Origin: Bacillus sp. M6-12
GTDB lineage: Bacteria; Bacillota; Bacilli; Bacillales; DSM-1321
DNA length: 64,000 bases
Reading direction: 5' to 3'
Assembly: GCF_002860285.1 (NCBI RefSeq)
Contig: NZ_PGVF01000013.1
Coordinates: 62,001 to 126,000, forward strand
How positions within the stretch are numbered: position 1 is the first letter of the stretch; the number at the start of each line of letters is the position of its first letter. This document shows positions 25,038 to 35,502 of the stretch, one piece after another. The position numbers were made by a program, and so were the translations under genes. The notes below the pieces were generated by a model. It was not told the DNA's origin and did not search any database. It worked only from the letters and a program-made list of their open reading frames with translations.

Positions 25038-26756
25038 TTAATCATTTCTTTTTAAAAACGCAAGTAGATCATCTGGCTCTCTTGCATTTAACACGCTGGA
25101 TTTCTTGATCCAGCCTTTCTTTGCAGCCGCTACTCCGATTTCCATATCTTCAAGCATTTCTATGCTGTGTGCATCAGTATTGATAACAAGCATAACACCG
25201 GCCTCCTGCGCTTTCCTGACATTCTCAGAGGAAAGATCAAGCCTGTTAGGGTTTGCGTTTAGCTCGAGGGCTGTATTCGTCTCTGCGGCCAGTTCAATCA
25301 GCATATCCATATCTGCATCATAGCCTTTGCGTCTGCCAATTACTCTTCCTGTTGGGTGGGCGATGATGTCAACATGTTTGTTTTCAAGCGCAGTTTTCAG
25401 CCGATGCATTATTTTTTCCCTTGGCTGTGAAAAACTCGAGTGAATGGAAGCAATGACGAGGTCCATTTCCTTTAAAAGGTCGTCATCATAATCAAGGGAT
25501 CCATCCGGCAAAATATCCATTTCAATGCCAGAGAGGATCGTAATGTCATCATATTTCTTGTTCAATTCATGGATAATGGCTTTCTGTTCTCTTAATCGTT
25601 CAGGAGTCAGCCCGTTTGCCACCACCAAATAACGGGAGTGGTCTGTTATGGCCATATATTTATAACCCTTTGCACGGCATGCTTCGATCATTTCTTCTAT
25701 AGAGTATGCCCCATCACTCCATGTAGAGTGCATATGGAGGTCACCTTGCATATCCGCTAGAGAGATCAGGTCACTAGCGGATATTTGTTTATCAACCTCA
25801 GTGCCATCCTCCCTTGCTTCAGGCGGGATGAATGGGAGTCCAAAATGTTCAAAGAACTCTTCTTCAGAATCAAAATTCAGAATTTCGCCGGTGTCCGGCT
25901 TTTCCACCCCATATTCACTGATTTTCTCTCCTCTATCCTTTGCCAGCTGCCTCATACGGACATTATGGTCCTTAGATCCTGTAAAATGGTGGAGGGTTGT
26001 GATGAATTCATGATTTTTTACGAGTCTGAAATCCACGGACACATCATATTCATAAGCCAAAGTCACGGAAACCTTTGTATCACCTGCTGCAATGACCTGG
26101 CTAACATGCGGGATTGCAAGCAGCTGTTCCTTCACGGAATCAGGATTATCTGTCGCAATAATAAAATCAAGATCTTTTATCGTTTCCTTCATCCGGCGGA
26201 TACTGCCAGCGCGCGAGAATCTTTTTATGTCTTTCATTTCATTAAGAACTTGTTCAATCTGGTCTGCAATTGGCAGCATGAACGCGATCGGAAGGCGCTC
26301 AGGACGAGATCCGGCCTCCTGGATCGCAGCCAGAATCTTTTCTTCCGTTTTCTTGCCAAAGCCAGCAAGATCGCGAACCTTCCCTGCTTCACAAACAGAC
26401 TTCAAATCTTCAATATTCTCTACCTGCAATTCTTTGTAAAGCTTGGCAATCTTCTTCCCGCCAAGCCCTGGAAGCTGAAGCAGCGGAACCAGTCCCTCAG
26501 GAACCTCCGCCTGCAGTTCCTCGAGTACTGAAGATCTTCCTTCATTTATAAACTCTTCAATAACAGCAGCTGTTCCCTTGCCTATCCCCGAAAGTACAGT
26601 AAAATCCTCAATGCCAGGCAGGCTCCGGTCATCAGTTTCCAGTGCTCCGGCTGCCTTTCTGAATGCAGAAACCTTAAATGGATTCTCGCCCTTTAATTCC
26701 ATATATACCGCGATGCGCTCTAATAAACGAATCACATCTTTCTTATTAACAGACAT
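25038..26756 (-). CDS. polX: DNA polymerase X / PHP-domain nuclease
   Basis: This 572-residue repair polymerase starts with helix-hairpin-helix motifs (LSGIGKGTAAVIEEF, LPGLGGKKIAKLY, LAGFGKKTEEKIL), then the family X nucleotidyltransferase core (RAGSIRRMKETIKDLDFIIAT with the Gly-Ser and Asp motifs) and a C-terminal PHP domain (GDLHMHSTWSDGAYSIEEM, ITDHSRY, EMDILPDG, DIIAHPTGR, NTDAHS) with 3'-5' exonuclease and AP-endonuclease activity in B. subtilis YshC/PolX. The ATG at 26756 follows AGGTG and gives the usual length; the earlier ATG at 26771 has no site. Confidence 0.95.
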   Translation of the reverse strand: MSVNKKDVIRLLERIAVYMELKGENPFKVSAFRKAAGALETDDRSLPGIEDFTVLSGIGKGTAAVIEEFINEGRSSVLEELQAEVPEGLVPLLQLPGLGGKKIAKLYKELQVENIEDLKSVCEAGKVRDLAGFGKKTEEKILAAIQEAGSRPERLPIAFMLPIADQIEQVLNEMKDIKRFSRAGSIRRMKETIKDLDFIIATDNPDSVKEQLLAIPHVSQVIAAGDTKVSVTLAYEYDVSVDFRLVKNHEFITTLHHFTGSKDHNVRMRQLAKDRGEKISEYGVEKPDTGEILNFDSEEEFFEHFGLPFIPPEAREDGTEVDKQISASDLISLADMQGDLHMHSTWSDGAYSIEEMIEACRAKGYKYMAITDHSRYLVVANGLTPERLREQKAIIHELNKKYDDITILSGIEMDILPDGSLDYDDDLLKEMDLVIASIHSSFSQPREKIMHRLKTALENKHVDIIAHPTGRVIGRRKGYDADMDMLIELAAETNTALELNANPNRLDLSSENVRKAQEAGVMLVINTDAHSIEMLEDMEIGVAAAKKGWIKKSSVLNAREPDDLLAFLKRND

Positions 26757-26827
26757 TGTGTTCACCTGCAATTTTCACTAGATTTTCTTTCTTTAAGATA
26801 CCGTGCTTCAAAAGAAATCACAACTCA

Positions 26828-26942
26828 GAAAAGCGGAAGCGCCCTTTTAGAGGAAGAACAGCTCATTTCCCCAAGCCCTCACAAAGCTCCTTCCTTATCC
26901 TGTTCGTCGGGGCCGGAGCTGTAGTAAGACATCTGTACTTGT
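26828..26942. repeat. Dispersed repeat, GAAAAGCGGAAGCGCC...GACATCTGTAC type
   Basis: It begins AGAAAAGCGGAAGCGCCC and ends GGAGCTG..AGACATCTGTACTT. The inside (GAAGAACAGCTC, CCCTCACAAAGCTCC, CCTGTTCGTCGGGG) is like the copy near trxA. It lies between polX and cvpA. Confidence 0.75.
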
Positions 26943-26994
26943 TAAAAAGTTATACAATACATAGCACGCTCTTTGGTTCAGACGAAGAACCCTG

Positions 26995-27019
26995 CCACCA
27001 CTAAACTGACAAGGTTCTT
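26995..27019. terminator. Hairpin between cvpA and polX
   Basis: AAGAACCCTGCCA pairs imperfectly with TGACAAGGTTCTT. T-rich sequence follows on the plus strand but not on the minus strand, so it may not stop the cvpA message. Confidence 0.4.
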
Positions 27020-27052
27020 ATTCATATATTTTTTTTAATTTTAGTGTCCGGT

Positions 27053-27595
27053 TCAGACTTGCACGTAATTGAACCAGAGTTCCTTAACCTTACTTGACAG
27101 CAGCGGAGTGTTCTTCACGATACCTTCGGCTATAAAAGAGTCGTTCAGCTGAGCCTGCAGAGGTTCAACCGGCACCAGAGCGGCTATGTATAATAGAATA
27201 AACATGATAAGATATACTTCTATAAGTCCTAAAAAGCCTCCGCCCCAAACATTCAATTGTTTTAATATCGGGAAGTGGGCAATAAAATCAAGCATTGATC
27301 CGAATAGCTGCCAGGCTATTTTGGCAGCGAAGAACAGAATTGCAAAAGCAATGGCATTATAAAAAGCGGTATCCAATCCCATTCCATCAAAGATCATTTT
27401 TAGTGCAGCTGTATTCCCAAAGCTAGGATAAGGCACCCACAGCTTCAGCTTTGGAGCCAAATCATCATAATACATATATGCAACTATAAAAGCTGCAAAA
27501 AAGCCTGTGATATGGATTAACTGAAGAATGAATCCCCGGCGGAGTCCAATCAGGAATCCAATTATGAGAATGGCTATAATGGCAAGATCAAACAT
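27053..27595 (-). CDS. cvpA: CvpA-family membrane protein YshB
   Basis: This 180-residue protein has four predicted helices and the CvpA-family start DLAIIAILIIGFLIGLRRGFILQLI, a central LFGSMLDFIAHFPILKQLNVWGGGFLGLIE and a C-terminal amphipathic part. The E. coli relative is needed for colicin V production; its role in Bacillus is unknown. It starts five bases after zapA and is probably co-transcribed with it. Confidence 0.85.
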   Translation of the reverse strand: MFDLAIIAILIIGFLIGLRRGFILQLIHITGFFAAFIVAYMYYDDLAPKLKLWVPYPSFGNTAALKMIFDGMGLDTAFYNAIAFAILFFAAKIAWQLFGSMLDFIAHFPILKQLNVWGGGFLGLIEVYLIMFILLYIAALVPVEPLQAQLNDSFIAEGIVKNTPLLSSKVKELWFNYVQV

Positions 27596-27600
27596 TTACT

Positions 27601-27861
27601 TCAATCCTTTACTCTCTTTAATTCCAGTTCAAGCTGGTTTATTTCATCTTTTAGCTTTAAATAATCATGTACGGTATTAACAGCAGTTAAAACAGCAAGC
27701 TTACTTGTATCCAACGACGGATTCTTGGAGCTGATTTCTCGCATTTTATCATCAACCATAGATGCTACGAGCCGGATATGGCTAGAGCTTTCCGTACCTA
27801 CTATGGTATATTGCTGTCCAAATATATCAACAGAAATTTTATTTTTCTTATCGTCTGACAA
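27601..27861 (-). CDS. zapA: Cell division protein ZapA
   Basis: This 86-residue FtsZ-associated protein begins with the ZapA globular domain ([33 protein letters not shown], about residues 8-40), then [22 protein letters not shown] and a C-terminal coiled coil ([16 protein letters not shown]). It crosslinks FtsZ filaments in the Z ring. The start is TTG with GGGGGC upstream. It is divergent from rnhC and heads the cvpA-polX-mutSB-yshE run. Confidence 0.93.
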   Translation of the reverse strand: MSDDKKNKISVDIFGQQYTIVGTESSSHIRLVASMVDDKMREISSKNPSLDTSKLAVLTAVNTVHDYLKLKDEINQLELELKRVKD

Positions 27862-28050
27862 GATGATGCCCCCAATCCTAAAGAATCCTAAGTTATATCA
27901 TAACATGAAACCCTTTCGCCTTGAAAGCATGACGAAACCATTTTATAGGCGTTGAATATTTTCCTTAAAAATTTAGGGTATAGAACATAACTATTACGGA
28001 AAATGAACATCGTTTCGTTCAAAAATTAAAAGCAAGGAGAGTATTAAGAT

Positions 28051-29013
28051 ATGTCAAATGTAGTTCTGCAATTATCACTTTCACAGATTGAAGCCATGAA
28101 AAAACATTATTTCAAATCCCTTTCAGATAAAAATCCCCCTGGAAGCATTTTTACAGCAAAGCCGGCCCAGTGCACAGTAACTGCCTATAAATCAGGAAAA
28201 GTTCTGTTTCAGGGAGCAAGCGCAGCCGCTGAAGCACAGCAATGGGGTTCTGTTTCTGCTTCTGGAACCGGAAAGCCCGTGAAAAAGCCGGCCTCCACAT
28301 CATCGGTTAAAATACATAGCTACTCACCACCTTCCAATATCGGACAATTATCAGTCATCGGATCAGACGAGGTGGGAACAGGCGATTATTTCGGGCCAAT
28401 AACAGTAGCGGCTGTCTATGTTAATAGTGATCAAATTGCTCTGCTAAAGGAGCTGGGAGTAAAAGATTCAAAATTCCTGAATGACTCACAGATTGTAAGT
28501 ATAGCCTCTCAAATCAAACATATTGTTCCATACAGCTTGCTAATATGCGCTAACCCTAAATATAATGACATGCAGGCAAAAGGGATGTCCCAGGGAAAAA
28601 TGAAGGCATTGCTCCATAATCAAGCCTTAAAGAACGTAATTGGAAAAATACTGCCCGAGGAAGCAGATGCTGTTTTGATCGACCAATTTGCCCAGCCTGG
28701 CGTGTTTTTCAATTACTTAAAAGGGCAGGAGTTATTTAAGTCCAAGCAAGTGTATTTAAGTACAAAAGCAGAGAGCATACATATGTCGGTTGCCGCAGCC
28801 TCCATACTTGCCCGATATGCCTTCGTTAAGCAGTTTGATAAATTATCAGAAGCGGCGGGATTCAAGATTCCAAAGGGGGCCGGCGGAGCGGTTGATGAGG
28901 CGGCAGCAAGGCTAATTCATGAGCGTGGGCTCGAGGCACTCTATGAATTTACGAAGGTGCATTTTGCGAATACTGAGAAAGCGAAGGGGCTTTATAATAA
29001 GAAGTATAAATAA
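28051..29013 (+). CDS. rnhC: Ribonuclease HIII
   Basis: This 320-residue enzyme cuts RNA in RNA:DNA hybrids. It has the DUF3378-like substrate-binding N-terminal domain of RNase HIII (residues 1-75), then the catalytic core with GSDEVGTGDYFGP (Asp106, Glu107), KDSKFLND, the third acid in LIDQFAQPG and AESIHMSVAAASILAR. AAGGAGAG precedes the ATG. It is one of few plus-strand genes here and lies opposite zapA, as in B. subtilis. Confidence 0.96.
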   Translation: MSNVVLQLSLSQIEAMKKHYFKSLSDKNPPGSIFTAKPAQCTVTAYKSGKVLFQGASAAAEAQQWGSVSASGTGKPVKKPASTSSVKIHSYSPPSNIGQLSVIGSDEVGTGDYFGPITVAAVYVNSDQIALLKELGVKDSKFLNDSQIVSIASQIKHIVPYSLLICANPKYNDMQAKGMSQGKMKALLHNQALKNVIGKILPEEADAVLIDQFAQPGVFFNYLKGQELFKSKQVYLSTKAESIHMSVAAASILARYAFVKQFDKLSEAAGFKIPKGAGGAVDEAAARLIHERGLEALYEFTKVHFANTEKAKGLYNKKYK

Positions 29014-29094
29014 CCGCAAGTACGGCCGATTTTTATAACTGATAAATCCCGGATTATTTTTCTCTCACACCTTAAAAAGCTTTAAAGGCAAAAC

Positions 29095-29132
29095 AAAAAG
29101 CAGTGGTCCCAAAAAATCGGCCACTGCTTTTG
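29095..29132. terminator. Bidirectional terminator between rnhC and pheT
   Basis: AAAAGCAGTGG pairs with CCACTGCTTTT around a 14-base loop, with A and T tracts on both sides. It serves the convergent rnhC and pheST. Confidence 0.9.
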
Positions 29133-29141
29133 TATTTTTTC

Positions 29142-31556
29142 TTAACCGCGAAGCTCTGCTCCTGCTTCTTCCTTCACTGCCTTCAGTACTTTTTCATGTG
29201 CCTTCGCTATATCTTCATCAGTCAAAGTTCGTTCCGGGTCATAATATTTTAGAGAGAATGCAAGCGACTTCTTGCCTGGTTCCATGCGCTCGCCTTCATA
29301 AAGGTCAAAAAGCTGTACTTCCTTCAGCAGCTTTCCGCCTGCTTCCGTGATGATGCTTTCCAATTGGCCTCCTGCAACCTCTTTATCAACCACCAGGGCG
29401 ATATCACGTGTTATAGAAGGATAGCGTGGAATAGCTTGGTAATGGATTGGCTCAACTTCAGTGCTGGCAAGCTTTTCAAAAGAAAGCTCAAACACGTAGG
29501 TTTCCTTCAAGTCCAATTCCTTCTGGACTGTCGGGTGCACCTGCCCAATAAAGCCAATACTTTCATTGTTTAACAGGATTTCCGCTGTACGGCCTGGATG
29601 CATACCTTCGATTTTGGTCTGCTGGTATGAAATGTTCTGTTTCAGGCCCAATGTATCAAAAACAGCTTCGATGACCCCTTTTGCAAAGTAGAAGTCAACC
29701 GGCTTTTTCTCTCCCTGCCATGGATGTGAAAGCCATAATCCAGTCAGCGCACCAGCCAGATGTTCTTTTTCCTCAGGAAGTTCATCATTTCCTCTGCTCA
29801 AGAAAACAGAACCGACTTCATAAATAGCGATCGAATCGTTTTGACGGGCAAGATTATATTTCAGCACTTCCAAAAGCTGCGGAACAATACTTTGGCGAAG
29901 ATAACTTCTGTCTTCACTCATTGGCATCGCCAGACGGATTGGCTCCCGTTTTTCAAGAGCATATTCGGAAACCTTTTCTTCACTTGTTAATGAATAAGTG
30001 ATTGCCTGGTAGACCCCTGCACCCTCGAGAGCACGCTTAACCTGGCGGCGCTTCTGCTGATAGGCAGTCAGCTTCCCAGGAGCCTGAGCACCGATCGGCA
30101 ATGTTGTCGGAATATTATCGTAGCCATACAAGCGGGCAACCTCTTCGATTAAATCTTCTTCAATAGTGATATCTCCACGTCGAGTTGGTACCGTTACAGT
30201 GAATTCACCATTTTCAAATTTCACTTCAAATTTCAATCTCTCGAAAATAGAGACAACATCCTCGGCCGTAAGCTCTGTGCCGATGATTTTATTTATCTTA
30301 TCCAATGTGACTGTGACTACCGCCGGCTCTATTGTAAGTGCGTCTGCTTCAACTGTTCCTTCCAGTACAGTTCCGCCGGCATATTGAGCCATCAGACTGG
30401 CTGCACGTTCTCCTGCATTGCGTACACGGGCCGGGTCTACTCCCTTTTCATAGCGGGAACTAGCTTCACTCCGAAGGCCATGATCCTTTGATGCTTTACG
30501 GATTGCAGCCCCTGTGAAGTAAGCTGATTCCAATAACACAGTAGTTGTATCACTATTCACCTCTGAATTAGCACCGCCCATTACTCCAGCAAGCGCAACA
30601 GGTTCCTTGCCGTTTGTTATTACGAGATGTTCAGGTGTAAGAGTGCGCTCGGCATCATCAAGTGTGACGATGGTTTCACTTTCAGCTGCCCGGCGGACGA
30701 GAACTTCCTTAGATCCAAACCGGTCATAGTCAAACGCATGAAGCGGCTGGCCGTATTCAAGCAGCACATAGTTCGTAATATCAACAATATTATTATGAGG
30801 GCGAATACCGCTAGCCATTAATTTCGTCTGCATCCATAGCGGTGATGGTCCAACTTTTACATCCTTGATCACCTTAGCAGTATAAAGCGGGGCATCTTCC
30901 TTTGCTTCAACCGAAACAGAGATATATTCAGAAGCCTTTTCAGAAGCCTGCACAGTGTTACTTTCCGGCCAGTTTACATCTCTTCGGAGAATGGCTGCCA
31001 CTTCATAAGCAACGCCAAGCATACTCATCGCATCTGCCCTGTTTGGAGTGAGGCCAAGCTCAAGAATATGATCCTCCATGCCAAGAGCATCAAGTGCATC
31101 CGTACCTGCTTCTACTCCATTGGGAAACACAAAGATTCCAGTTGCATATTCCTTGGCAATCAGCTTTGTCTCAAAGCCAAGCTCCTGCAGGGAACAGATC
31201 ATTCCATTGGACTCTTCTCCGCGAAGCTTTGCCTTTTTAATTTTAAAATTGCCTGGAAGAACCGCTCCGACAGTTGCCACGGCTACTTTTTGGCCTTTGT
31301 CTACGTTCGGTGCACCGCAGATGATTTGAACAGGTGCTTCTCCTCCTAAATCAACCTGGCAGATGTTTAATTTGTCAGCCTCAGGGTGTTTTACACGGTC
31401 AACCACGTGTCCGACCACTACTCCTTTGAGGCCTTCACTTTTCTTTTCAACACCTTCGACTTCAATTCCGCTCTTTGTTATTTTTTCAGCCAGCTCGTAT
31501 GCGTCTATGCCTGTCAGGTCTACATATTCACGGAGCCAATTATAGGATACAAACAT
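29142..31556 (-). CDS. pheT: Phenylalanine-tRNA ligase beta subunit
   Basis: This 804-residue subunit pairs with PheS as an alpha2-beta2 enzyme. It has the EMAP-like tRNA-binding domain at the N-terminus ([26 protein letters not shown], about residues 46-71), the B3/B4 editing domain ([19 protein letters not shown]), the B5 DNA-binding-like fold, the class II-like core and the C-terminal ferredoxin-fold anticodon-binding domain ([19 protein letters not shown]). It follows pheS by 68 bases and is controlled by the same T-box leader. Confidence 0.97.
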   Translation of the reverse strand: MFVSYNWLREYVDLTGIDAYELAEKITKSGIEVEGVEKKSEGLKGVVVGHVVDRVKHPEADKLNICQVDLGGEAPVQIICGAPNVDKGQKVAVATVGAVLPGNFKIKKAKLRGEESNGMICSLQELGFETKLIAKEYATGIFVFPNGVEAGTDALDALGMEDHILELGLTPNRADAMSMLGVAYEVAAILRRDVNWPESNTVQASEKASEYISVSVEAKEDAPLYTAKVIKDVKVGPSPLWMQTKLMASGIRPHNNIVDITNYVLLEYGQPLHAFDYDRFGSKEVLVRRAAESETIVTLDDAERTLTPEHLVITNGKEPVALAGVMGGANSEVNSDTTTVLLESAYFTGAAIRKASKDHGLRSEASSRYEKGVDPARVRNAGERAASLMAQYAGGTVLEGTVEADALTIEPAVVTVTLDKINKIIGTELTAEDVVSIFERLKFEVKFENGEFTVTVPTRRGDITIEEDLIEEVARLYGYDNIPTTLPIGAQAPGKLTAYQQKRRQVKRALEGAGVYQAITYSLTSEEKVSEYALEKREPIRLAMPMSEDRSYLRQSIVPQLLEVLKYNLARQNDSIAIYEVGSVFLSRGNDELPEEKEHLAGALTGLWLSHPWQGEKKPVDFYFAKGVIEAVFDTLGLKQNISYQQTKIEGMHPGRTAEILLNNESIGFIGQVHPTVQKELDLKETYVFELSFEKLASTEVEPIHYQAIPRYPSITRDIALVVDKEVAGGQLESIITEAGGKLLKEVQLFDLYEGERMEPGKKSLAFSLKYYDPERTLTDEDIAKAHEKVLKAVKEEAGAELRG

Positions 31557-31624
31557 GTTAATCCTCCCAAAGTATTTAATCTTGCCGCCTAGAAAAGCAA
31601 GTTTTATTATAAAAAATTAATTGT

Positions 31625-32662
31625 TTACTCGTGTCGATGGAATTGCTTGATGAAACGAATATCATTTGTGTAAAAATGGCGGATGTCATCCACACCATAT
31701 TTCAGCATAGCAATCCGCTCTGGTCCCATTCCAAAAGCGAAACCTGAATATTTCTTAGAATCAAACCCGGACATTTCCAGAACCCTTGGATGAACCATAC
31801 CAGCACCAAGAATTTCAATCCAGCCGGTTCCTTTACAAACGCTGCAGCCTTTTCCGCCGCAAATTTTACAGGAAATATCCATCTCAACAGAAGGCTCTGT
31901 GAATGGGAAGAAACTTGGACGAAGGCGAATTTCACGGTCCTGTCCAAACATCTTCTTGGCAAACACTTCAAGAGTTCCTTTTAAATCGCTCATCCGGATG
32001 TTTTCATCAATTACAAGGCCTTCGATTTGTGTAAATTGGTGGGAGTGTGTAGCATCATCATTATCCCGGCGGTACACCTTTCCAGGACAGATGATTTTGA
32101 CAGGTCCCTTCCCTTTATGCTTTTCCATTGTCCGCGCCTGGACAGGAGATGTTTGCGTACGAAGAAGGGTTTCTTCCGTTATATAAAACGAATCCTGCAT
32201 GTCGCGTGCTGGGTGCCCCTTCGGAAGGTTTAGCGCCTCAAAATTATAATAATCCTGCTCTACTTCAGGCCCTTCTGCGATTTCATAGCCCATTCCGATG
32301 AACAAGTCTTCAATTTCCTCAATGATTCTTGTTAGAGGGTGCGAATTCCCTTTATTAACAGTACGTCCTGGCAAGGTAACATCAATAGTTTCAGATGCCA
32401 GCTTTTTTTCTACTGCCTCATTTTCAAACTGTACCTGTTTTGCCTCCAGTTTATCGGCAATCGCTTCGCGCACTTCATTGGCCAGCGCCCCGATCTTCGG
32501 ACGTTCCTCTGCGGAAAGTTTGCCCATTCCGCGAAGCACTTCCGTAATCGGACCCTTTTTGCCTAAATACGCAACCCGGATATCATTCAGTTCTTTTAAA
32601 TCTACGGCAGCCTCCACTTTCCCTATTGCTTCAGCCTGCAGATCTTGCAATCGCTCCTGCAT
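31625..32662 (-). CDS. pheS: Phenylalanine-tRNA ligase alpha subunit
   Basis: This 345-residue class II catalytic subunit has an N-terminal coiled coil (residues 1-90), motif 2 ([24 protein letters not shown], about residues 205-228) and motif 3 ([18 protein letters not shown], near 315). A Cys cluster ([16 protein letters not shown]) follows motif 2, as in Bacillus PheS. The ATG at 32662 has an AAGGAGG site; the longer frame to 32704 runs into the T-box terminator and is rejected. Confidence 0.97.
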   Translation of the reverse strand: MQERLQDLQAEAIGKVEAAVDLKELNDIRVAYLGKKGPITEVLRGMGKLSAEERPKIGALANEVREAIADKLEAKQVQFENEAVEKKLASETIDVTLPGRTVNKGNSHPLTRIIEEIEDLFIGMGYEIAEGPEVEQDYYNFEALNLPKGHPARDMQDSFYITEETLLRTQTSPVQARTMEKHKGKGPVKIICPGKVYRRDNDDATHSHQFTQIEGLVIDENIRMSDLKGTLEVFAKKMFGQDREIRLRPSFFPFTEPSVEMDISCKICGGKGCSVCKGTGWIEILGAGMVHPRVLEMSGFDSKKYSGFAFGMGPERIAMLKYGVDDIRHFYTNDIRFIKQFHRHE

Positions 32663-32702
32663 GTAATTTCCTCCTTGAATCCATTGGCATTTATTTTTAA
32701 AC

Positions 32703-32960
32703 ACAAAAAAACCCCGCCCATAGAAGGGACGAGGTTTATGTATCGCGTTACCACCCTTATTAGCATCCCAAATTCTCTCGGGACACTCACTTCATTTCGT
32801 TAACGGCTTTGCGCCGGTACACCTTTATGCCAATGGCAGTCCCGGTGCCAACTCAAGAGGTGAATTCAACTGCACAGTCCCATAAAAATGCTCTCAGTCT
32901 GCGGCATTTTTTCCCTGAATGGCTTGATGCAGGCTACTCTTCTCTTTCATCGTATTTAGA
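32703..32960 (-). ncRNA. T-box leader of pheST (Phe specifier)
   Basis: The minus strand carries the T-box GGGTGGTAACGCG (32744-32756), a terminator CCTCGTCCC...GGGCGGGG followed by seven T (32703-32738), and a stem I region with GTTGAATTCACC. The specifier is TTC (32862-32864), a Phe codon. Uncharged tRNA-Phe should favour antitermination. Confidence 0.95.
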
Positions 32961-32978
32961 ATATAGAATTTAGCACTT

Positions 32979-33007
32979 ATTATAGTATACTTTACTGCTG
33001 TTTTCAA
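32979..33007 (-). promoter_or_regulatory. Sigma-A promoter of pheST
   Basis: TTGAAA (33002-33007) and a perfect TATAAT (32979-32984) are 17 bases apart, just ahead of the T-box. Confidence 0.85.
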
Positions 33008-33137
33008 ACCGTATTTGAAAATGGGATTCAATCAAGCTTTCGCTTACAGCTATGTTGCCTTCAACTAAATTGATAAGATTCCGCTTTAAAGATCCGGATC
33101 TCCGCTTAATTGGCTTATGAACTTTGATTGCAGAAAA
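33008..33137. other. Gap between ysgA and the pheST promoter
   Basis: No gene or terminator for ysgA was recognised. It holds a perfect 12-bp palindrome AGATCCGGATCT at about 33090-33101, of unknown meaning. Confidence 0.4.
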
Positions 33138-33893
33138 CTACGCCCGCAAATGGTACAGCAATATTCCGGCTGCAACTGCAACGTTTAAAGACTCGCTTCT
33201 CCCATGGATCGGTATATATAAATTCATATCGGTTTCGGCAAGCAGCTCTTTCCTTACACCGCCGCCTTCATTTCCTACCAGCAGTGCAAATTCATGACTT
33301 TTTTCAGATTTTTCAAATGGTGCAGCATTTTCAAGTGAAGTACCATACACTGGTATGTCTTTTTCCTTTAATTGTGCTATTAGCTCCATTAAATTGCCTT
33401 TGAATACAGGAAGATGAAAGATACTGCCTTGTGTCGAACGGATAACCTTTGGGTTATATGGATCAGCACAGCCTTCTCCCAATACAACTGCGTCTATGCC
33501 CGCCGCATCAGCAGTTCTTATCATTGTCCCTATGTTCCCGGGATCCTGAACAGCATCAATCAGCAAGAAGGTTTTTCCTTCTATATTATTTAATGACAGG
33601 GCCTTTTGTTCGCATACTGCCGCTATTCCCTGCGGTGATTCAGTATCAGATACGGCCTTCATCACTTCTTCGCTCACATATGTAACCTCTGCCCCGTCAA
33701 GCTTAAAGCCAGCCGGCAGTTCCGTTCCTTCAGATATAATGACTTCCAGAACAATATCCCGCTCCTTAAGAGCTTCCTCCACTAAATGGAACCCTTCAAT
33801 TAAATACTTACCGCTCAGATCCCGTTCTTTTTTGGAAAGCAGCTTCTTCCACTGCTTAACTGTCGGATTTTTTGCAGATTGGATATATTTCAC
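33138..33893 (-). CDS. ysgA: TrmH/SpoU-family RNA 2'-O-methyltransferase YsgA
   Basis: This 251-residue protein has an N-terminal RNA-binding substrate domain (YIQSAKNPTVKQWKKLLSKKERD, YLIEGFHLVEEAL) and a C-terminal SPOUT knot with LLIDAVQDPGNIGTMIRTADAAGIDAVVLGE, FALLVGNEGGGV and IPIHGRSESLNVAVAAGILLY, which bind AdoMet and guide methyl transfer. The RNA target is not known. The GTG at 33893 has GGGAGCG upstream; the longer frame to 33953 has no site. The stop codon is TAG. Confidence 0.9.
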   Translation of the reverse strand: MKYIQSAKNPTVKQWKKLLSKKERDLSGKYLIEGFHLVEEALKERDIVLEVIISEGTELPAGFKLDGAEVTYVSEEVMKAVSDTESPQGIAAVCEQKALSLNNIEGKTFLLIDAVQDPGNIGTMIRTADAAGIDAVVLGEGCADPYNPKVIRSTQGSIFHLPVFKGNLMELIAQLKEKDIPVYGTSLENAAPFEKSEKSHEFALLVGNEGGGVRKELLAETDMNLYIPIHGRSESLNVAVAAGILLYHLRA

Positions 33894-33982
33894 GCTATAC
33901 GCTCCCTTTATCGCTGATTTTCCTATTATACCTAATTGAAATACATAATGCACCGCTGCAGGAGAAATAATACCACTATGTA

Positions 33983-34017
33983 AAAGTCCCCTGAAGTACA
34001 GAAGCAGCCGGGACTTT
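33983..34017. other. Hairpin in the sspI leader
   Basis: AAAGTCCC pairs with GGGACTTT over a 19-base loop, 26 bases before the sspI start. It could shape sspI translation; it is not followed by T on the plus strand. Confidence 0.4.
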
Positions 34018-34043
34018 AAAAAATAGCATATGGAGGAAAATTG

Positions 34044-34253
34044 ATGAATTTAAATCTGCGGCACGCCATCATGCAAAATATTTCAGGGAATTCACAAGAA
34101 GAATTAAGAGAAACAATTGTGGATGCGATCCAAAATGGCGAAGAAAAAATGCTCCCGGGTCTTGGTGTTTTATTTGAAGTTATTTGGCAAAATTCCAGCG
34201 AACAGGAAAGACAGGAAATGGTACAGGTCCTGGAGTCCAGTGTTAAGAGATAA
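34044..34253 (+). CDS. sspI: Small acid-soluble spore protein SspI
   Basis: This 69-residue protein matches the minor SASP Ssp[38 protein letters not shown] and [11 protein letters not shown]. SspI is made in the forespore and is a spore core component; its exact role is not known. The ATG at 34044 is nine bases after TGGAGG; a TTG directly ahead was not chosen. It is expected to be driven by sigma-G, but no convincing promoter was found by eye. Confidence 0.95.
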   Translation: MNLNLRHAIMQNISGNSQEELRETIVDAIQNGEEKMLPGLGVLFEVIWQNSSEQERQEMVQVLESSVKR

Positions 34254-34300
34254 GTAAAAATGTCATCAAGGAGCGTCAATCCAGTTTCATGACAAATGCA

Positions 34301-34340
34301 AAAGACCATGCCAGTCAATTCAGGCATGGTCTTTCTTTCT
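34301..34340. terminator. Bidirectional terminator between sspI and ysdC
   Basis: AAAGACCATGCC pairs with GGCATGGTCTTT around a ten-base loop, with T-rich flanks (stronger on the plus strand). Confidence 0.85.
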
Positions 34341-34343
34341 TGA

Positions 34344-35423
34344 CTATTCAAAAGTGATTTTATCTACTGTTTCCCTATCAAGTTTTTTAATAACTTCAAC
34401 GATCAGTTTTACTGTGTTTTCAAAATCATCGCGATGGAGCATCGATGCATGGGAATGAATATACCGTGTGGCAATCCCAATGGACAATGCCGGTACGCCA
34501 TTTGCTGTGATATGGATTTGTCCTGAATCTGTGCCGCCTCCTGGTATGATTTCAAATTGATAAGGAATTCCAAACTCATCTGCTGTACTTGTCACAAAGT
34601 CTCTTAATCCTTTATGGGAAACCATAGAAGCGTCGTATAGCACGATCTGCGGACCAGCACCCATTTTTCCAAGTGCTTCTTTTTCAGTGATTCCCGGTGT
34701 GTCAGCAGCGATGCCTGTATCAACAGCAAAAGCAATATCTGGCCTAATCTTAAAGGCGGATGTTCTGGCACCTCGAAGACCAACTTCCTCCTGCACCGTT
34801 GCGACACCATATACCACGTTTGGATGCTCGCTATCTTTTAATCCCTTTAATACATCAATTGCAATTGCACAGCCGATCCGATTATCCCATGCTTTGGCCA
34901 GCAGCATTTTTTCATTATTCATTACAGTAAACTCAAAATAAGGAACAGCCATATCTCCCGGCCGCACACCCCAGTCCTGTGCTTCCTCTCGGCTGGAAGC
35001 GCCGATATCAATGAACATATCCTTAATGTCTACAGGCTTTTTACGGGCATCAGCTGTAAGGATATGCGGCGGCTTTGAACCGATAATGCCTGTAATATCA
35101 CCTTTTTTTGTAACGATTGTCACACGCTGGGCAAGCATAACCTGAGACCACCAGCCTCCTACAGTTTGAAAGCGAAGGAAACCTTTGTCATCTATTTGGG
35201 TGATCATAAAACCAACCTCATCCAGATGGCCGGCTACCATAATTTTCGGGCCGTCTTCCTTGCCTGTCTTCTTAGCAATTAAACTGCCAAGGTTATCGGT
35301 TTCGATTTCGTCAGCAAATGCAGCTATGTATTTTTTCACTACCTCGCGAACTTCGCGTTCATTTCCCGGAATCCCTTTAGCATCGGTCAAATCTTTAAGC
35401 ATTGCTAAGGTTTCATCAAGCAT
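34344..35423 (-). CDS. ysdC: M42-family metallopeptidase YsdC
   Basis: This 359-residue enzyme resembles aminopeptidases of the M42 family, some members of which were once called endoglucanase CelM. Zinc-ligand motifs are in order: [10 protein letters not shown] (about residue 68), [22 protein letters not shown] (the catalytic Glu and a ligand), [11 protein letters not shown] and [11 protein letters not shown] near the C-terminus. It is cytosolic and probably forms a dodecameric shell. Substrates are unknown. It is monocistronic. Confidence 0.92.
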   Translation of the reverse strand: MLDETLAMLKDLTDAKGIPGNEREVREVVKKYIAAFADEIETDNLGSLIAKKTGKEDGPKIMVAGHLDEVGFMITQIDDKGFLRFQTVGGWWSQVMLAQRVTIVTKKGDITGIIGSKPPHILTADARKKPVDIKDMFIDIGASSREEAQDWGVRPGDMAVPYFEFTVMNNEKMLLAKAWDNRIGCAIAIDVLKGLKDSEHPNVVYGVATVQEEVGLRGARTSAFKIRPDIAFAVDTGIAADTPGITEKEALGKMGAGPQIVLYDASMVSHKGLRDFVTSTADEFGIPYQFEIIPGGGTDSGQIHITANGVPALSIGIATRYIHSHASMLHRDDFENTVKLIVEVIKKLDRETVDKITFE

Positions 35424-35480
35424 GGCAATTCCTCCAGTTATGTATTTCTTCCTATTATATTAAACCTTAAGAGCACATAC

Positions 35481-35502
35481 AAAAAAGAGGATTAATATCC
35501 CT
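35481..35502 (-). terminator. Terminator overlapping the dUTPase stop
   Basis: AGGGAT-ATTA-ATCCTCT with a bulge is followed by six T on the minus strand; the stem includes the stop codon. Confidence 0.45.
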
